A stretch of DNA of 64,000 bases from Pseudomonas bharatica CSV86 (lineage in GTDB: Bacteria; Pseudomonadota; Gammaproteobacteria; Pseudomonadales; Pseudomonadaceae): contig NZ_AMWJ02000001.1 in assembly GCF_000319305.2 (NCBI RefSeq), forward strand, positions 1,240,001-1,304,000. Reading direction: 5' to 3'. Under the pieces are notes generated by a model. The model saw only the letters and a program-made list of their open reading frames with translations. It did not search any database and had not been told where the DNA came from. The translations under genes and the position numbers were made by a program. The stretch's first letter is position 1. Each line of letters begins with the position of its first letter. Of the stretch, positions 45,360 through 55,380 are shown one piece after another.

Positions 45360-46033
45360 GCCAGACCGCGACCGTGCTGGTCATCGACGACGAGCCGCAG
45401 ATCCGCAAGTTCCTGCGCATCAGCCTGGCGTCCCAGGGCTACAAGGTGCTGGAGGCGGGTACCGGCGCCGAGGGCCTGCGCCATGCCGCCTTGTCGCGGC
45501 CGGACCTGGTGGTGCTCGACCTGGGCCTGCCGGACATGGATGGCCAGCAGGTACTGCGCGAGTTGCGCGAATGGAGCGCGGTGCCGGTGATGGTCTTGTC
45601 GGTGCGCGCCAGCGAAGCGCAGAAGGTCCAGGCGCTGGATGGCGGGGCCAACGACTACGTGACCAAGCCGTTCGGTATCCAGGAGTTCCTGGCGCGGGTG
45701 CGCGCGTTGTTGCGCCAGGTGCCGCAGGCCACTGCACCAGAGGCCGCATTCAGCTTCGGGCCGTTGACGGTGGACCTGGCCTACCGCCGGGTGACCCTGG
45801 ACGGCGTGGAAGTGGCGCTGACCCGCAAGGAATACGCGCTGCTGGCGCAACTGGCGCGGCATCCGGGGCGGGTGATCACCCAGCAGCAGTTGCTCAAGGA
45901 CATCTGGGGGCCGACCCATGTGGAGGACAGTCACTACCTGCGCATCGTGGTGGCGCATGTGCGGCAGAAGCTCGGCGACGACCCGACGGCACCGAGGTTC
46001 ATTATCACCGAGCCGGGGTGGGGTATCGGTTGA
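45356..46033 (+). CDS. kdpE: Response regulator KdpE
   Basis: An OmpR/PhoB-type response regulator of 225 residues. The receiver domain has acidic pocket DDEPQ, phosphoacceptor D55 (LVVLDLGLPDMDG) and the conserved Lys in DYVTKPFG; the C-terminal winged helix contains LTRKEYALLAQLARHPGRVI and the DSHYLRIVVAHVRQKL recognition region. It activates kdpFABC transcription when phosphorylated by KdpD. ATG 45356 overlaps the kdpD TGA. The operon ends with a hairpin at 46061-46091. Confidence 0.97.
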   Translation: MSQTATVLVIDDEPQIRKFLRISLASQGYKVLEAGTGAEGLRHAALSRPDLVVLDLGLPDMDGQQVLRELREWSAVPVMVLSVRASEAQKVQALDGGANDYVTKPFGIQEFLARVRALLRQVPQATAPEAAFSFGPLTVDLAYRRVTLDGVEVALTRKEYALLAQLARHPGRVITQQQLLKDIWGPTHVEDSHYLRIVVAHVRQKLGDDPTAPRFIITEPGWGIG

Positions 46034-46060
46034 TCGGGCAGGATTCCCTGTGATCTTTCG

Positions 46061-46091
46061 GGCCCTATCGCCGCACCGCAGCGATAGGGCC
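46061..46091. terminator. Hairpin between kdpE and the patatin gene
   Basis: GGCCCTATCGC and GCGATAGGGCC form an 11-base stem around a nine-base loop, 27 bases after kdpE and 28 bases before the end of the convergent patatin gene. No long U-tract follows on either strand, so it may block exonucleases more than stop transcription. Confidence 0.6.
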
Positions 46092-46119
46092 AGTACTGAC
46101 AGCGGAAAATCCGGCTCAG

Positions 46120-47171
46120 TCAGCGTTTCTCAGCCTCATGGTTATCCAGCGTATCCCGCGCAATCTCCCGGCCCAGGGCGATCAGTTCCGGCGCCTTGTA
46201 GAACTCGAAGAACCGGCACACCCGCTTCGGCACGTTGACCAGCACATCCGGCGGATACCCGGCGATCTTGTACTGCGCCAGGGACGTCTGCATCACCTCG
46301 AAACTCTGGTTGATCAAGTCCAGCAATGACGCCGGCCCCACGTTGTCGACGATGAACGAGCCGGTCGCCGACTTTGGCGCACCGTCGCTTTCCGGCGCCG
46401 CCGAAGGTTGCTGGGCCCTGGGGCTGGCAGCGTCGGCCAGCCACGGATTGGGCACCTCCACGGCCTCTGCTGCCAGTTCCTGTTCCAGTTCCTTCTCCAG
46501 CCCCAGCAACGCCTCCGCCTGCTTGCGCCGGAACGGCAGGTGCGAGCCCAGCGAGCTGATCAGGCTGTCGAAACGCAGCTTGAACGCCGCCGGCCGTTCT
46601 ATCACCGGCAAGGTGTACTGCTTCTGGTTGGTGGCGTTGAGGTTGACGGCGACGATCAGGTCGCAATGGCTGGACACCACCGGGATGATCGGCAGCGGAT
46701 TGAGAATGCCGCCATCGACCAGCGTGCGGTTGCCCTGGACCACCGGGGTGAACAGGCTGGGGATCGCCGCCGAGGCGCGCATGGCCTGGTGCAGGCAGCC
46801 TTCCTGGAACCAGATTTCCTGCTGGTTGGTGAGGTCGGTGGCCACCGCCGTGTAGGGAATGCGCAACTGCTCGATGTTGATCTCGCCGACGATCTTGCGG
46901 ATCTGCCCGAAGACCTTTTCCCCGCGGATCGCGCCAAGGCGGAAACTCACATCCACCAGGCGCAGGACATCCAGGTAATCGAGACTTTCGATCCAGTTGC
47001 GGTATTCCTCCAGCTTGCCAGCGGCGTAGATCCCGCCGATCACCGCGCCCATGGAGCAGCCGGCGATGCAGGCGATCTCGTAGCCGCGCCGTTCGAGTTC
47101 TTCGATCACGCCGATATGCGCATACCCCGGGCACCGCCCGAGCCCAATACCAATGCCACGCGCTTCTTCAT
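46120..47171 (-). pseudogene. Patatin-like phospholipase, one frameshift near the start
   Basis: A bacterial patatin (RssA/YchK-type lipid hydrolase), about 350 residues when repaired. From ATG 47171 the frame reads MKKRVALVLGSGGARG, the oxyanion-hole motif, and then breaks. The downstream frame continues VIEELERRGYEIACIAGCSMGAV, holding the catalytic Ser (GCSMG), with the Asp in DGGILNPLP. Adding one base to the CCCC run at 47125-47128 joins the two. As read, translation would stop early or start at 47109 without the oxyanion hole. The break is probably a sequence error. Confidence 0.85.
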
Positions 47172-47325
47172 GCTGCGTCCCCCGTCATGTACGGTAACAA
47201 TGCGCCTGTTCAACGCTTCGCTTCAATCACCGGCAGCGCTGGTCTACGCTGGTGATGGCACTTTTCCGTGGCAAAGCCGTCGAACAGGCCAACCTGATTG
47301 ATCATTTCCCTTGAGGTAACACCCG

Positions 47326-47604
47326 ATGAAAGCCTGGATAACCCTGCCCCTGATCGTTCTGGCCCTGGCTGGCTGCGCGGGCAAGACGGCCTATCGCGAC
47401 AGTTGCGGCTCCCAGCTCGACGCCGCCTGGAAGGAACTGGACCTGGCCAAGGCCGAAGGCTTCGCCGGCACCGTCAGCTATTCCAAGGCCCTGTCGCTAC
47501 TGACCGGGGCCAAGACCCAGCAACAGTTCGAAGCCTTCGAGGGATGCACCAAAAAGGCGGAAAAGGCTCGTTTCTATATTCGTGAGTCCCGTGCAGGACG
47601 CTGA
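47326..47604 (+). CDS. Small lipoprotein (92 aa)
   Basis: A 92-residue exported lipoprotein: signal peptide WITLPLIVLALAGCAG with the lipobox LAGC (Cys near residue 18). The mature part is a short helical domain with one disulfide-capable Cys pair (DSCGSQLDAAWKELDLA and FEGCTKKAEKARFYI). It lies 15 bases before the CHAD gene on the same strand. The family is conserved in Pseudomonas but the function is unknown. Confidence 0.82.
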   Translation: MKAWITLPLIVLALAGCAGKTAYRDSCGSQLDAAWKELDLAKAEGFAGTVSYSKALSLLTGAKTQQQFEAFEGCTKKAEKARFYIRESRAGR

Positions 47605-47619
47605 GTCGTGAGGTAGGTC

Positions 47620-48387
47620 ATGTCGAAGATGTTCGATCACGTTGTTGCCGAGGTCCTGGGCTTGCAGGTGCGCTTGATGGCGTGCCAGGCGCGTCTTGCC
47701 GAGAATACCGACAGCGAGGCGCTCCATGACCTGCGCACCACGGTGCGGCGCTTGCGCAGCCTGCTGCGGCCCCTGCGCGGGCTGCCCGGGGTCGATCATC
47801 TGGAAAACGCGGCCAAGGCCATCGGCGATATGACCACGCCGCTGCGCGACCGCGAGGTGCTGGCCGAACAGCTGTTCCAGCGCGACATGGGCGCGGCTGC
47901 GCAGCGCCGGCTCGCCGGGGAGGGCGAGGTGTTCGCCTCGGTGGCAGCCAGCCCGCAGATGTACAAGCTGCTGGCCGTGCTCGACGCTTTCCCCGGTTTC
48001 CTGCGGGCGATCGAGCGGCAGAAACTGGTGCCGGACCTTGGCAAGCGCATCGAGAAGCGCCTGGACAAACAATGGAAGAAAATCGTCGAAGCCGTGCACG
48101 AGCCGGACCATGACCGGCATCGCCTGCGCCTGCTGATCAAGCGTGCACGCTACGGCGCCGAGGCGTATCCGAAGCTGAGCCGGATCGGCAAGTCGATGCG
48201 CAGCGAACTCAAGAACGCCCAGGACGACCTCGGCCATTGGCACGACCTCCTGCAATGGCTGACCCAGGCCGAAAAGCAGGCCGACCTGGCGCCCCTGGTT
48301 GCGCAGTGGCAGGAACAACGGCAGGAGGCCGAGCGCAAGGCCGACAAGACCGTGGCGCGCCTGCTCAAGCATATCGACGAGCGATAG
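47620..48387 (+). CDS. CHAD domain protein
   Basis: A 255-residue all-alpha CHAD protein. The conserved positively charged and histidine residues are in EALHDLRTTVRRLRSLLRPL near residue 32 and in the second half (RLRLLIKRARYGAEAY; DDLGHWHDLLQWL). CHAD domains bind inorganic polyphosphate, often on polyphosphate granules. The start at 47620 follows GAGGTAGG. It forms a probable two-gene unit with the lipoprotein. Confidence 0.9.
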   Translation: MSKMFDHVVAEVLGLQVRLMACQARLAENTDSEALHDLRTTVRRLRSLLRPLRGLPGVDHLENAAKAIGDMTTPLRDREVLAEQLFQRDMGAAAQRRLAGEGEVFASVAASPQMYKLLAVLDAFPGFLRAIERQKLVPDLGKRIEKRLDKQWKKIVEAVHEPDHDRHRLRLLIKRARYGAEAYPKLSRIGKSMRSELKNAQDDLGHWHDLLQWLTQAEKQADLAPLVAQWQEQRQEAERKADKTVARLLKHIDER

Positions 48388-48472
48388 GCCGCTGATTTGG
48401 CAGTTATGTGGCCTGCTCGGCGTCCCGTTCTGCTCTTAAGATCGTAGGACTTTTCCGCAGGACGAGGTCCGC

Positions 48473-49270
48473 ATGAATTTTTCCCAACTGCTCACCGCCG
48501 TCCGCCAGCGTCCGCAAGAGGTGGTGATTCCCGCCGAGTGGGCCCAGGGGCGTGCCTGTTTCGGCGGCCTGATGGCGGCGCTGGTGTACGAGGCCATGCA
48601 CGCCCGGGTCTCGCCTGAGCGTCCGGTGCGTTCCCTGGCGATCACCTTCGTCGGTCCGGCCGAACCCAATGTACCCATCAGCTTCGAGGTGGAGCCGCTG
48701 CGCGAAGGCAAGGCGGTCAGTTCGCTATTGGGGCGTGCGGTCCAGAATGGCCAGACGGTGACCATCGTCCAGGGCAGCTTCGGCGCCGGGCGCAGTTCGG
48801 TGATCGACATTCCGGCGCTGCCGGCAGTGCAGATGAAGAGCCTGGCCGAGTCCAGCCCGGAAATGCCCTACATTCCAGGCGTGACCCCGGAATACATCCG
48901 CTTCCTGGCCATGCGCTGGGGAATCGGCAACATGCCGTTTACCAACAAGCCGGGGCGGCAGATGGGCGGCTGGGTGCGCTTGCGTGACGCGGTGGAGGAA
49001 CCGGTGACCGAGGCCCACCTGCTGGCCCTGTGCGATGCCTGGCCGCCGGCGACCCTGCCGTACCTGAACAAGCCGGCGGCGGGCAGCACCCTGACCTGGA
49101 CCATCGAATTCGTCCAGCCGGTGGCCAGCCTGAGTACCCTGGACTGGTGCCAGTACTGCGCCGATGTCGAGCATTCCCGTGATGGTTACGGACATACCGC
49201 AGCAGCGATGTGGAACGCGGCGGGCGAGTTGCTGGCGCTCAGCCGGCAGACGGTGACGGTGTTTGCCTGA
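48473..49270 (+). CDS. Acyl-CoA thioesterase family protein
   Basis: A 265-residue double-hotdog thioesterase of the TesB/acyl-CoA type. The N-terminal hotdog contains WAQGRACFGGLMAALVYEAM and SLAITFVGPAEPNVPISFEVE, and the C-terminal one contains the conserved Asp region LALCDAWPPATLPYL. It likely cleaves acyl-CoA esters; chain-length preference is unknown. ATG 48473 follows AGGACGAGG. It stands alone. Confidence 0.88.
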   Translation: MNFSQLLTAVRQRPQEVVIPAEWAQGRACFGGLMAALVYEAMHARVSPERPVRSLAITFVGPAEPNVPISFEVEPLREGKAVSSLLGRAVQNGQTVTIVQGSFGAGRSSVIDIPALPAVQMKSLAESSPEMPYIPGVTPEYIRFLAMRWGIGNMPFTNKPGRQMGGWVRLRDAVEEPVTEAHLLALCDAWPPATLPYLNKPAAGSTLTWTIEFVQPVASLSTLDWCQYCADVEHSRDGYGHTAAAMWNAAGELLALSRQTVTVFA

Positions 49271-49273
49271 CGG

Positions 49274-49477
49274 TCAATGATGGCGGTGGCTGAACGGCTT
49301 GGGCTGTCCAGCCTCGGGGTGATGGCCTTTGCGGTAAAGGCCAACGCTCGCCATCACGAAGATCGCACCCACGGCGATCTGCCCCGGATCCAGGCTGAAC
49401 AACCCCGAGAGCACCAGCAGCGCGCCAATGATGAACAGCGGGGCGGCAATAAGGTCGTGCGGTAGGTGGGTGTTCAT
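49274..49477 (-). CDS. Small two-helix membrane protein (67 aa)
   Basis: A 67-residue product with two hydrophobic helices (LIAAPLFIIGALLVLSGLFS; IAVGAIFVMASVGLY) and a His-rich tail (PFSHRHH). ATG 49477 has AGGAG nine bases upstream. It converges on the thioesterase gene with only three bases between stops. The family is conserved in Pseudomonas by memory but of unknown function. Confidence 0.7.
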   Translation of the reverse strand: MNTHLPHDLIAAPLFIIGALLVLSGLFSLDPGQIAVGAIFVMASVGLYRKGHHPEAGQPKPFSHRHH

Positions 49478-49582
49478 GGGGTAACTCCTCTGACTTTTCG
49501 CTGGGGCATGTCAGAAGAGTAGTTGCGGGTTGTGGGCAGGGCCAATTGAGGGGATTGATCGGGGGGATAGCTGTGCGCTTGA

Positions 49583-49667
49583 GGGCCTCATCGCTGGCAA
49601 GCCAGCTCCCACAGGTCCAGCGGTGCATGCGATCCTGTGGGAGCTGGCTTGCCAGCGATGAGGGCCT
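49583..49667. repeat. REPIN palindrome
   Basis: Inverted REP units GGGCCTCATCGCTGGCAAGC and complement with a 20-base spacer, eight bases before the chemoreceptor stop. Confidence 0.95.
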
Positions 49668-49675
49668 GAAATTCC

Positions 49676-51154
49676 CTACAGCTTCAACTGCCCGATCACC
49701 TTGTTCAGCTCCCCGGCCAGGGTCGCCAGTTCACTGCTGGTGGTCGCCGACGACACCGTCTGCTGCACCGTATCCTCGGTCACATCGCGAATGCTCACCA
49801 CCGCGCGGTTCATCTCTTCCGCCACCTGGCTCTGCTGCTCCGCCGCCACGGCAATCTGCGTATTGCTTTCGCGCATCTGCGCCACCGCGGCGGTGATTTC
49901 CGCCAGGGCCTCGCCGGCTTCCTGGGCCTGCTTGACGCAGTCGTCGGCCTTGAACGAACTCTCGGTCATGAACTCCACCGCGTCGCGGGTGCCGGCCTGC
50001 AGGGCCGATACCATCTCGGTGATCTCGTCGGTGGACGACTGCACGCGCTTGGCCAGGTTACGCACTTCATCGGCGACCACGGCGAAACCACGCCCCAGGT
50101 CGCCGGCCCGCGCCGCTTCGATGGCAGCGTTAAGGGCGAGCAGGTTGGTCTGCTCGGCGATGCTGTGGATCACGTTGACCACGCCATTGATCTTCTGGCT
50201 GTCCTCGGCCAGTTGGCGAATCATCTCGGCGGTCTGCTGCACGCCGCTGGACAGCCCGGCAATCGAAATCTGCACCCGGCTGACCACGTCCTTGCCGCTG
50301 CCGGCCAGGGTGTCGGCGGTCTGCGACAGGTCGCGGGTGGCGCCGGCATGCTGGGCAATGTGGTAGACGGTGGCGGACATCTCGTTGATCGCCGTGGCGG
50401 CCTGGTCGGTCTCGCTCTGCTGGCCGAGCATGCCGTGGCGCACGTCGCTCATGCTCGCTGCCAGGCGCGCGGCGCCGGAGTCCAATTGCGCGGCGGTCAC
50501 CGCGACCGTATTGACCACGCGGTGGTAGGTCGTCTGCATGGCGTTGAAGGCACTGGCCATCTGGCCGACTTCGTCACCGCAGGACAGCGGCACCCGCGCC
50601 GACAGGTCGCCGGTCTTCTCGACATGCAGGATCACATCCTTGAGGGTGTTGAGCTGGGCCAGCAGGAAGCGGATCAGCAACTGCGAGGCGCAGAGCATCG
50701 CCAGCATCAGGATCAACACGCATACCGCGTAGTTGCCGAAGCGGTCGCTATAGACCTGCATGAAGCTCGGTGCCGGTGCCAGCACGGCGACCCGCTGGCC
50801 GTCGCGGCTGATCACCTGGGCCCCGGCCAGCGGCGCTTCGCCGAACACGGCGTAGGGTTCGATACTGACCCAGCCGCTGGCATCGGCCAGGGCCGCGACA
50901 GGCTGCCCCTGGTAGCTGGGCGTCTGGCCGGGTGCAAAGGCCAGGATATGCGGCGCCTGGGGCAGGGCCTGCCCGGCGGGCCAGGCGGCGAGCAACCTGG
51001 CTTCGGCTATCGCACGGTCGTGGGCTTCATCGACCCGGGCCTGCTGTTCGAGGAATACCGCGTACAACACCAGGAACAGGGTGGTGACGAAGGCGACCGC
51101 GTTGACAGCCCAGAACTTGTATTTCAGGGAGATGTTGCTAAGCCAGGCACCCAT
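49676..51154 (-). CDS. Methyl-accepting chemotaxis protein
   Basis: A 492-residue chemoreceptor. Helix 1 ([20 protein letters not shown]) and helix 2 ([20 protein letters not shown]) flank a small periplasmic region of about 110 residues, too short for a four-helix bundle or dCache domain. A HAMP domain follows, then the signalling domain with the hairpin-tip motif [20 protein letters not shown] and [17 protein letters not shown] 51154 ([15 protein letters not shown]) was preferred to an upstream start at 51202. The ligand is unknown. Confidence 0.93.
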   Translation of the reverse strand: MGAWLSNISLKYKFWAVNAVAFVTTLFLVLYAVFLEQQARVDEAHDRAIAEARLLAAWPAGQALPQAPHILAFAPGQTPSYQGQPVAALADASGWVSIEPYAVFGEAPLAGAQVISRDGQRVAVLAPAPSFMQVYSDRFGNYAVCVLILMLAMLCASQLLIRFLLAQLNTLKDVILHVEKTGDLSARVPLSCGDEVGQMASAFNAMQTTYHRVVNTVAVTAAQLDSGAARLAASMSDVRHGMLGQQSETDQAATAINEMSATVYHIAQHAGATRDLSQTADTLAGSGKDVVSRVQISIAGLSSGVQQTAEMIRQLAEDSQKINGVVNVIHSIAEQTNLLALNAAIEAARAGDLGRGFAVVADEVRNLAKRVQSSTDEITEMVSALQAGTRDAVEFMTESSFKADDCVKQAQEAGEALAEITAAVAQMRESNTQIAVAAEQQSQVAEEMNRAVVSIRDVTEDTVQQTVSSATTSSELATLAGELNKVIGQLKL

Positions 51155-51249
51155 GGTAGGTCTTCTCTGAGTTAAGCGTTTGAGCGGAAAGTTTTTTGGC
51201 AAGGTGCCAGCATTCTGGGCGACTAATCAGCAATAGATCTTGATATGTG

Positions 51250-52056
51250 TCAAGCCAGCTCCGGGAGGTTGAAGAAGCGTCGGGCACACAGGGTTGTATG
51301 TGCTGCGAGATGGGCCTCGGACTCGCCGCGGTGCCGGGCCACTTCGCGCAGTACCTCCGGCAGGTATGCCGGCTCGTTGCGACCGTTCTTCGGTTTTGGC
51401 CGCAGGCTGCGCGGCAGCAGGTAGGGCGCGTCGCTTTCCAGCATCAGCCGGCCTTCGGGGATGTTGCCGACCAGGGCGTGCAGGTGGGTGCCGCGACGCT
51501 CGTCGCAGATCCAGCCGGTAATGCCGATGTGCAGGTCCAGGTCCAGATAGGCGAACAGCGCCTCGCGCTCGCCGGTGAAACAATGCACAACGGCGGCGAC
51601 GAGGTGGTCCCGGTAGTCCTTGAGGATCTGCAGCAGGCGCTCGCTGGCGTCGCGCTCGTGGAGGAAAACCGGCATCTGCAACTCCACGGCCAGGGCCAGC
51701 TGGTCTTCCAGGGCCTTTTCCTGTTGCGGGCGGGGCGAGAAATCGCGATTGAAGTCCAGCCCGCATTCACCCACCGCCTGTACCCGTGCCTGCTCCAGCA
51801 ACTGGCGCAACCGGCGCGGGCTTTCTGCGTTCCATTGGCTGGCGTCGTGCGGGTGCACGCCGGCGGTGGAGAACAGGCGCTGGCCATCGGTGTCGAGGCG
51901 CTGGCACAGCTCCAGCGCCTCGCTGCTGCCGGCCAGGCTGGTACCGGTCAGCAGCATCTGCCGCACCCCGGCGGCCTCGGCGCGCTCCAGTACATCCTGG
52001 TGAATCCCGGCAAAACTGGCGTTGGTGAGATTGACGCCGATGTCGATGAGTTGCAT
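51250..52056 (-). CDS. TatD-family metal-dependent hydrolase
   Basis: A 268-residue TIM-barrel hydrolase of the TatD family with DNase activity in known members. The metal ligands are in [46 protein letters not shown] and [13 protein letters not shown] 52056 (MQLIDIGV) was preferred to the longer frame starting at 52155. It is divergent from the transglycosylase gene. Confidence 0.93.
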   Translation of the reverse strand: MQLIDIGVNLTNASFAGIHQDVLERAEAAGVRQMLLTGTSLAGSSEALELCQRLDTDGQRLFSTAGVHPHDASQWNAESPRRLRQLLEQARVQAVGECGLDFNRDFSPRPQQEKALEDQLALAVELQMPVFLHERDASERLLQILKDYRDHLVAAVVHCFTGEREALFAYLDLDLHIGITGWICDERRGTHLHALVGNIPEGRLMLESDAPYLLPRSLRPKPKNGRNEPAYLPEVLREVARHRGESEAHLAAHTTLCARRFFNLPELA

Positions 52057-52220
52057 GGTGCTACCTCGAATTTCGCGGCTGATACGCGCTGAAAGGCTCG
52101 AAAATAACAACAAACACAAGAACTTCAACAGGTTGTCGTGGTCATTTGCGGTCAATTGTCATAAGCCCGCTGCATAGTGTGCCGCCACGCATGCCATCAC
52201 GGCCTGTTCCTGGAGTCCGG

Positions 52221-53648
52221 ATGTCCCGAGCTTTGCTGATGATCCTGCTGTTCGCCGGGCTGCTCGTTGCAGGGCCGGCAAGCGCGCGGGTGGCCGGTCC
52301 GCCCCAGGTGGCTGGCACTGGAAACAAGGATCGCGACCTGGCGCAGATCCGCGCCAGCCGGGAACTGCGGGTGCTGGTCAACCAGAGCCGCAACAGCTCC
52401 GGCGAGGTCAAGGGCCAGCCGTACGGCATCGAGTATTACCGCCTGCGTGCTTTCGAGCACTACCTGAACGCCCGCGCCCGTGATGGCCAGGAGATCCGCC
52501 TGAAGCTGATCCCCAAGGCCAAGGAGCAACTGGTCCCTGCCTTGCAGCGTGGCGAGGGCGACCTGGTGGCGCCGGGTGAGCTGCTCGATCCGGTTTCCAC
52601 GCGGGGCGTGAGTGCCAGCGACCCGGTGCTGGCCCAGGTGCCGCTGGTGCTGGTAGGGCGCAGGGGCGAGCGCGGCTACAGCCGGATCGAGCAGCTATCC
52701 GGACATACCCTGGCCTTGCCGGCCGGCAGTGCCGCCGGCGATACCCTGCATGAGATCAACCAGCGCCTGGCCTTGCGCAAGCACGCGCCGACCAGGATCG
52801 AGTGGGTCGACCCGAGCCTGGCGACGGAGGACGTACTGGAGATGGTTCAGGGTGGCATCCTGCCGCTGACGGTGGTCGAGCAGCCTATCGCCGAGCGCTG
52901 GCGCAAGGTCATGCCCAAGCTGCAGATCAACAGCAGGATCAGCCTGGCTGCGCCGGAATCGACGCACTGGTTCATGCGCCGCGAGGCGGTGATGCTGCAT
53001 GCCAGCGTCGACCGTTTTCTCCAGGACTACCGCGCGCCAGCCGACCAGGATGTGAATTTCGAGCGCATCTACCGGCGCCTGTACAAGGTGCATTACCCGC
53101 TGGCCAAGGCCAATCGCCAGCGCCTCGACAAATTGCGCCCGGTGCTGCAAAAGCACGCCGAGGCGCAGAACCTCGACTGGCTCAATCTTGCCGCCGTGGC
53201 CTTCAAGGAGTCCTCGCTCAATCCCGGCGCCCGCGGTGCCGGCGGTGCCCACGGCCTGATGCAGATCACCCCGAGCGCAGCGCAGCGCGTGGGCGTCAGC
53301 GATATCAGCAGCGTGGAGGGCAATGTCCAGGCCAGTGCGCGCTACATGTCGCTGATCCGCCGCAAGTTCTTTTCCAGCAACCAGCTTAACGAGCGCGAGC
53401 GCATGGCCTTCGTCCTGGCCGCCTATAACCTCGGGCCGGAGCGGGTCCAGGCGATGCGCGCCGAGGCCCGGCGGCGCGGCCTGAACCAGAACCAATGGTT
53501 CTTCCAGGTCGAGCGGGTTGCCCTGGAGCAGGTGGGAATGGGGCCGGTCAGCTATGTTAATAGCGTCAACAAGTACTTCCTGGCCTTCGACCGGGAGCGG
53601 GAGGCGCTGGAGTCCTCCCGGAACGACAAGGTGAAAGGTCGCAAATAA
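52221..53648 (+). CDS. MltF-like lytic transglycosylase
   Basis: A 475-residue exported protein: signal peptide LLMILLFAGLLVAGPASARV, then a periplasmic solute-binding (SBP_bac_3-like) domain at about 45-285 and a C-terminal SLT lytic transglycosylase domain. The catalytic Glu is E330 (AFKESSLNPGARG), followed by GGAHGLMQITPSAA and AAYNLGPERV. It cleaves peptidoglycan strands with formation of 1,6-anhydro ends. ATG 52221 has TGGAG eight bases upstream. Domain order matches MltF, but it is divergent enough that I leave the symbol open. Confidence 0.9.
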   Translation: MSRALLMILLFAGLLVAGPASARVAGPPQVAGTGNKDRDLAQIRASRELRVLVNQSRNSSGEVKGQPYGIEYYRLRAFEHYLNARARDGQEIRLKLIPKAKEQLVPALQRGEGDLVAPGELLDPVSTRGVSASDPVLAQVPLVLVGRRGERGYSRIEQLSGHTLALPAGSAAGDTLHEINQRLALRKHAPTRIEWVDPSLATEDVLEMVQGGILPLTVVEQPIAERWRKVMPKLQINSRISLAAPESTHWFMRREAVMLHASVDRFLQDYRAPADQDVNFERIYRRLYKVHYPLAKANRQRLDKLRPVLQKHAEAQNLDWLNLAAVAFKESSLNPGARGAGGAHGLMQITPSAAQRVGVSDISSVEGNVQASARYMSLIRRKFFSSNQLNERERMAFVLAAYNLGPERVQAMRAEARRRGLNQNQWFFQVERVALEQVGMGPVSYVNSVNKYFLAFDREREALESSRNDKVKGRK

Positions 53649-53754
53649 TCTATTTGTTCGATCTTTATGATGGATTAATTGCGATTTTCATATTGAATAA
53701 TATGATTATTATGGCGCCATCCAAACCCAACGCACCTTGCTAAGGAACACCGCA

Positions 53755-54189
53755 ATGAACGCCATCTTCTCCGTAATGACCACCCGCGCTGGCTGGGGCA
53801 TGACCGTCCTGCGCATCATCGTCGGCATCATCTTCATGGCCCACGGCTCGCAGAAACTCTTCGGTCTGTTCGGCGGGGGCGGCCTGGCGGGTACCGCGCA
53901 GTTCATGGAAAGCCTGGGCCTGACGCCGGCGATGCCGATGGCGGTGCTGTCCGGTGGCGCGGAATTCTTCGGCGGCCTGGCGCTGGTCATCGGTTTGCTG
54001 GCGCGGCCGGCGGCGGTGGCACTGATCGGTCTGCTGGTGGTGGCGATCCTGTCGGTGCACATCAACAACGGGCTGTTCATGTCCAACAACGGCTACGAAT
54101 TCGCCCTGGCCCTGCTGGGCGGCGCAATTGCGGTGCTGTTCGAGGGGGCTGGCCGGGCCTCGCTGGACGCGGCGATTGCAAAAAGCTGA
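53755..54189 (+). CDS. DoxX-family membrane protein
   Basis: A 144-residue four-helix protein of the DoxX family. Signatures are LRIIVGIIFMAHGSQKLFGLFGGGG near residue 20, split here, and LSGGAEFFGGLALVIGLLAR near residue 65. The role of single DoxX proteins in bacteria is not settled; links to quinone or thiol redox have been proposed. ATG 53755 follows TAAGGA. A terminator lies ten bases after the stop. The 100 bases upstream are AT-rich and hold the promoter. Confidence 0.9.
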   Translation: MNAIFSVMTTRAGWGMTVLRIIVGIIFMAHGSQKLFGLFGGGGLAGTAQFMESLGLTPAMPMAVLSGGAEFFGGLALVIGLLARPAAVALIGLLVVAILSVHINNGLFMSNNGYEFALALLGGAIAVLFEGAGRASLDAAIAKS

Positions 54190-54198
54190 AGTCAACGA

Positions 54199-54223
54199 AA
54201 AGGGCCTGCCATGCAGGCCCTTT
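54199..54223 (+). terminator. Terminator of the DoxX gene
   Basis: AAAGGGCCTGC and GCAGGCCCTTT form an 11-base stem with a three-base loop, followed by TGTCATTG; a strong stem with a weak U-tract, ten bases after the stop codon. Confidence 0.75.
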
Positions 54224-54405
54224 GTCATTGCTTGAGTTGACAGTCCGCTGGCGGCTTCTCTAGGATGCCCACCTGCGCCGATTTAAACAGCTACTTGCGG
54301 GGCGCGGGAGAGCCCCAAAGGTGATCCGAATACCGCTAAAACGCTGGTTCGGTGATGCCTCCCACCGCAGCCCAGCGGGATCTGCGAGGCGGAGAATATG
54401 ACTCC

Positions 54406-54714
54406 ATGAGTTGCCCACGTTCCAGTGTCTGCCTGACCCCTCTTTCTTCCAGCCAGTCGGCGCGTACCCCACGGGTGCTGCTGAGTGGCCCGCACCAACC
54501 GACCCTGGTTCGCTTCCTCGATGGCTGGCCGCGCCGCAAGGGCCGCGCTACGGCCTTGTTGATTCAGTTCGTCGATCTTGAAATGTCGTTGGCCGAGTTT
54601 GCCGATGACCGCTTTGATCTGGCTGTCGTACAGGCACCAAGCAAGGAGCGGGCGGCTGAGGTGATCGGGCAATTGACCCGGATTGCGCGGCAGGGGTTGA
54701 TTACCCGGGGCTGA
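54406..54714 (+). CDS. Conserved small protein of unknown function (102 aa)
   Basis: The frame from ATG 54406 ends at TGA 54714. Its second half is clearly protein-like (MSLAEFADDRFDLAVVQAPS, then KERAAEVIGQLTRIARQGLI), and resembles a small protein family seen in many Pseudomonas genomes. The first 45 residues are less convincing and the start is uncertain; GGAG lies 12 bases upstream. No known domain was recognised. It stands alone before a REPIN. Confidence 0.55.
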   Translation: MSCPRSSVCLTPLSSSQSARTPRVLLSGPHQPTLVRFLDGWPRRKGRATALLIQFVDLEMSLAEFADDRFDLAVVQAPSKERAAEVIGQLTRIARQGLITRG

Positions 54715-54732
54715 AATCTTCTTTGCTCTTCA

Positions 54733-54817
54733 GGGCCCTATCGCTGGCAAGCCAGCTCCCACAGGTATCGAGTGCACCGCCACACCTGTGGGAGCTGGCT
54801 TGCCAGCGATAGGGCCC
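54733..54817. repeat. REPIN palindrome
   Basis: Inverted REP units with the outer bases GGGCCCTATCGCTGG rather than GGCCTCATCGCTGG. Both ends carry the change, so pairing is kept. It lies between the small protein gene and greB. Confidence 0.95.
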
Positions 54818-54823
54818 GAAAGG

Positions 54824-55297
54824 TCAACGCGGATAACTGATGCTGTTCACATACCACACCGCCTCACCCCCCGGCGTCTGCACCACCACCTCGTCATCCT
54901 TCTCTTTCTTCAGCAGCGCCCGGGCCATGGGCGAGTCCACCGAGATGTAGTCGTTGCGCCCGTAGATCTCGTCATAGCCGACGATGCGGAACTTCATCAC
55001 CTCGCCATCCTCGTTCTCGATCTCCACCCAGGCGCCGAAGAATACCCGGCCTTCCTGCTCGGGGCCGTAATCCACCACCTTCACGTCTTCCAGGCGCTTG
55101 CGCAGGTAACGCACGCGGCGGTCTATCTCGCGCAGGAGCTTCTTGTTGTACTGGTAGTCGGCGTTTTCGCTGCGGTCGCCCAGGGAGGCGGCCCAGGCGA
55201 CTTTCTGGGTGATTTCCGGGCGGTATACGCGCCACAGGTGATCCAGCTCGGCCTTGAGCGCTTCGTGACCTTCGCGGGTGATGATGTTGGTAGCCAA
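54824..55297 (-). CDS. greB: Transcription elongation factor GreB
   Basis: A 157-residue GreA/GreB factor that rescues backtracked RNA polymerase by stimulating transcript cleavage. The N-terminal coiled coil carries the catalytic acidic tip (SLGDRSENADYQYNKKLLRE) and the C-terminal FKBP-like domain reads VDYGPEQEGRVFFGAWVEIE. The GRNDYISVDSPMARALL segment fits GreB rather than GreA. I set the start at TTG 55297 because AGGAG lies seven bases before it and the product then begins MATNIITREG, the family start; no ATG fits. Confidence 0.92.
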   Translation of the reverse strand: MATNIITREGHEALKAELDHLWRVYRPEITQKVAWAASLGDRSENADYQYNKKLLREIDRRVRYLRKRLEDVKVVDYGPEQEGRVFFGAWVEIENEDGEVMKFRIVGYDEIYGRNDYISVDSPMARALLKKEKDDEVVVQTPGGEAVWYVNSISYPR

Positions 55298-55380
55298 TGC
55301 CGTCTCCTGGGCGGGCGTTACGTCAGGGGCGAAGAGTACCCGGCGAGCCGGCGGCGGTACAGGTCGCCGGCTCGCCGTGT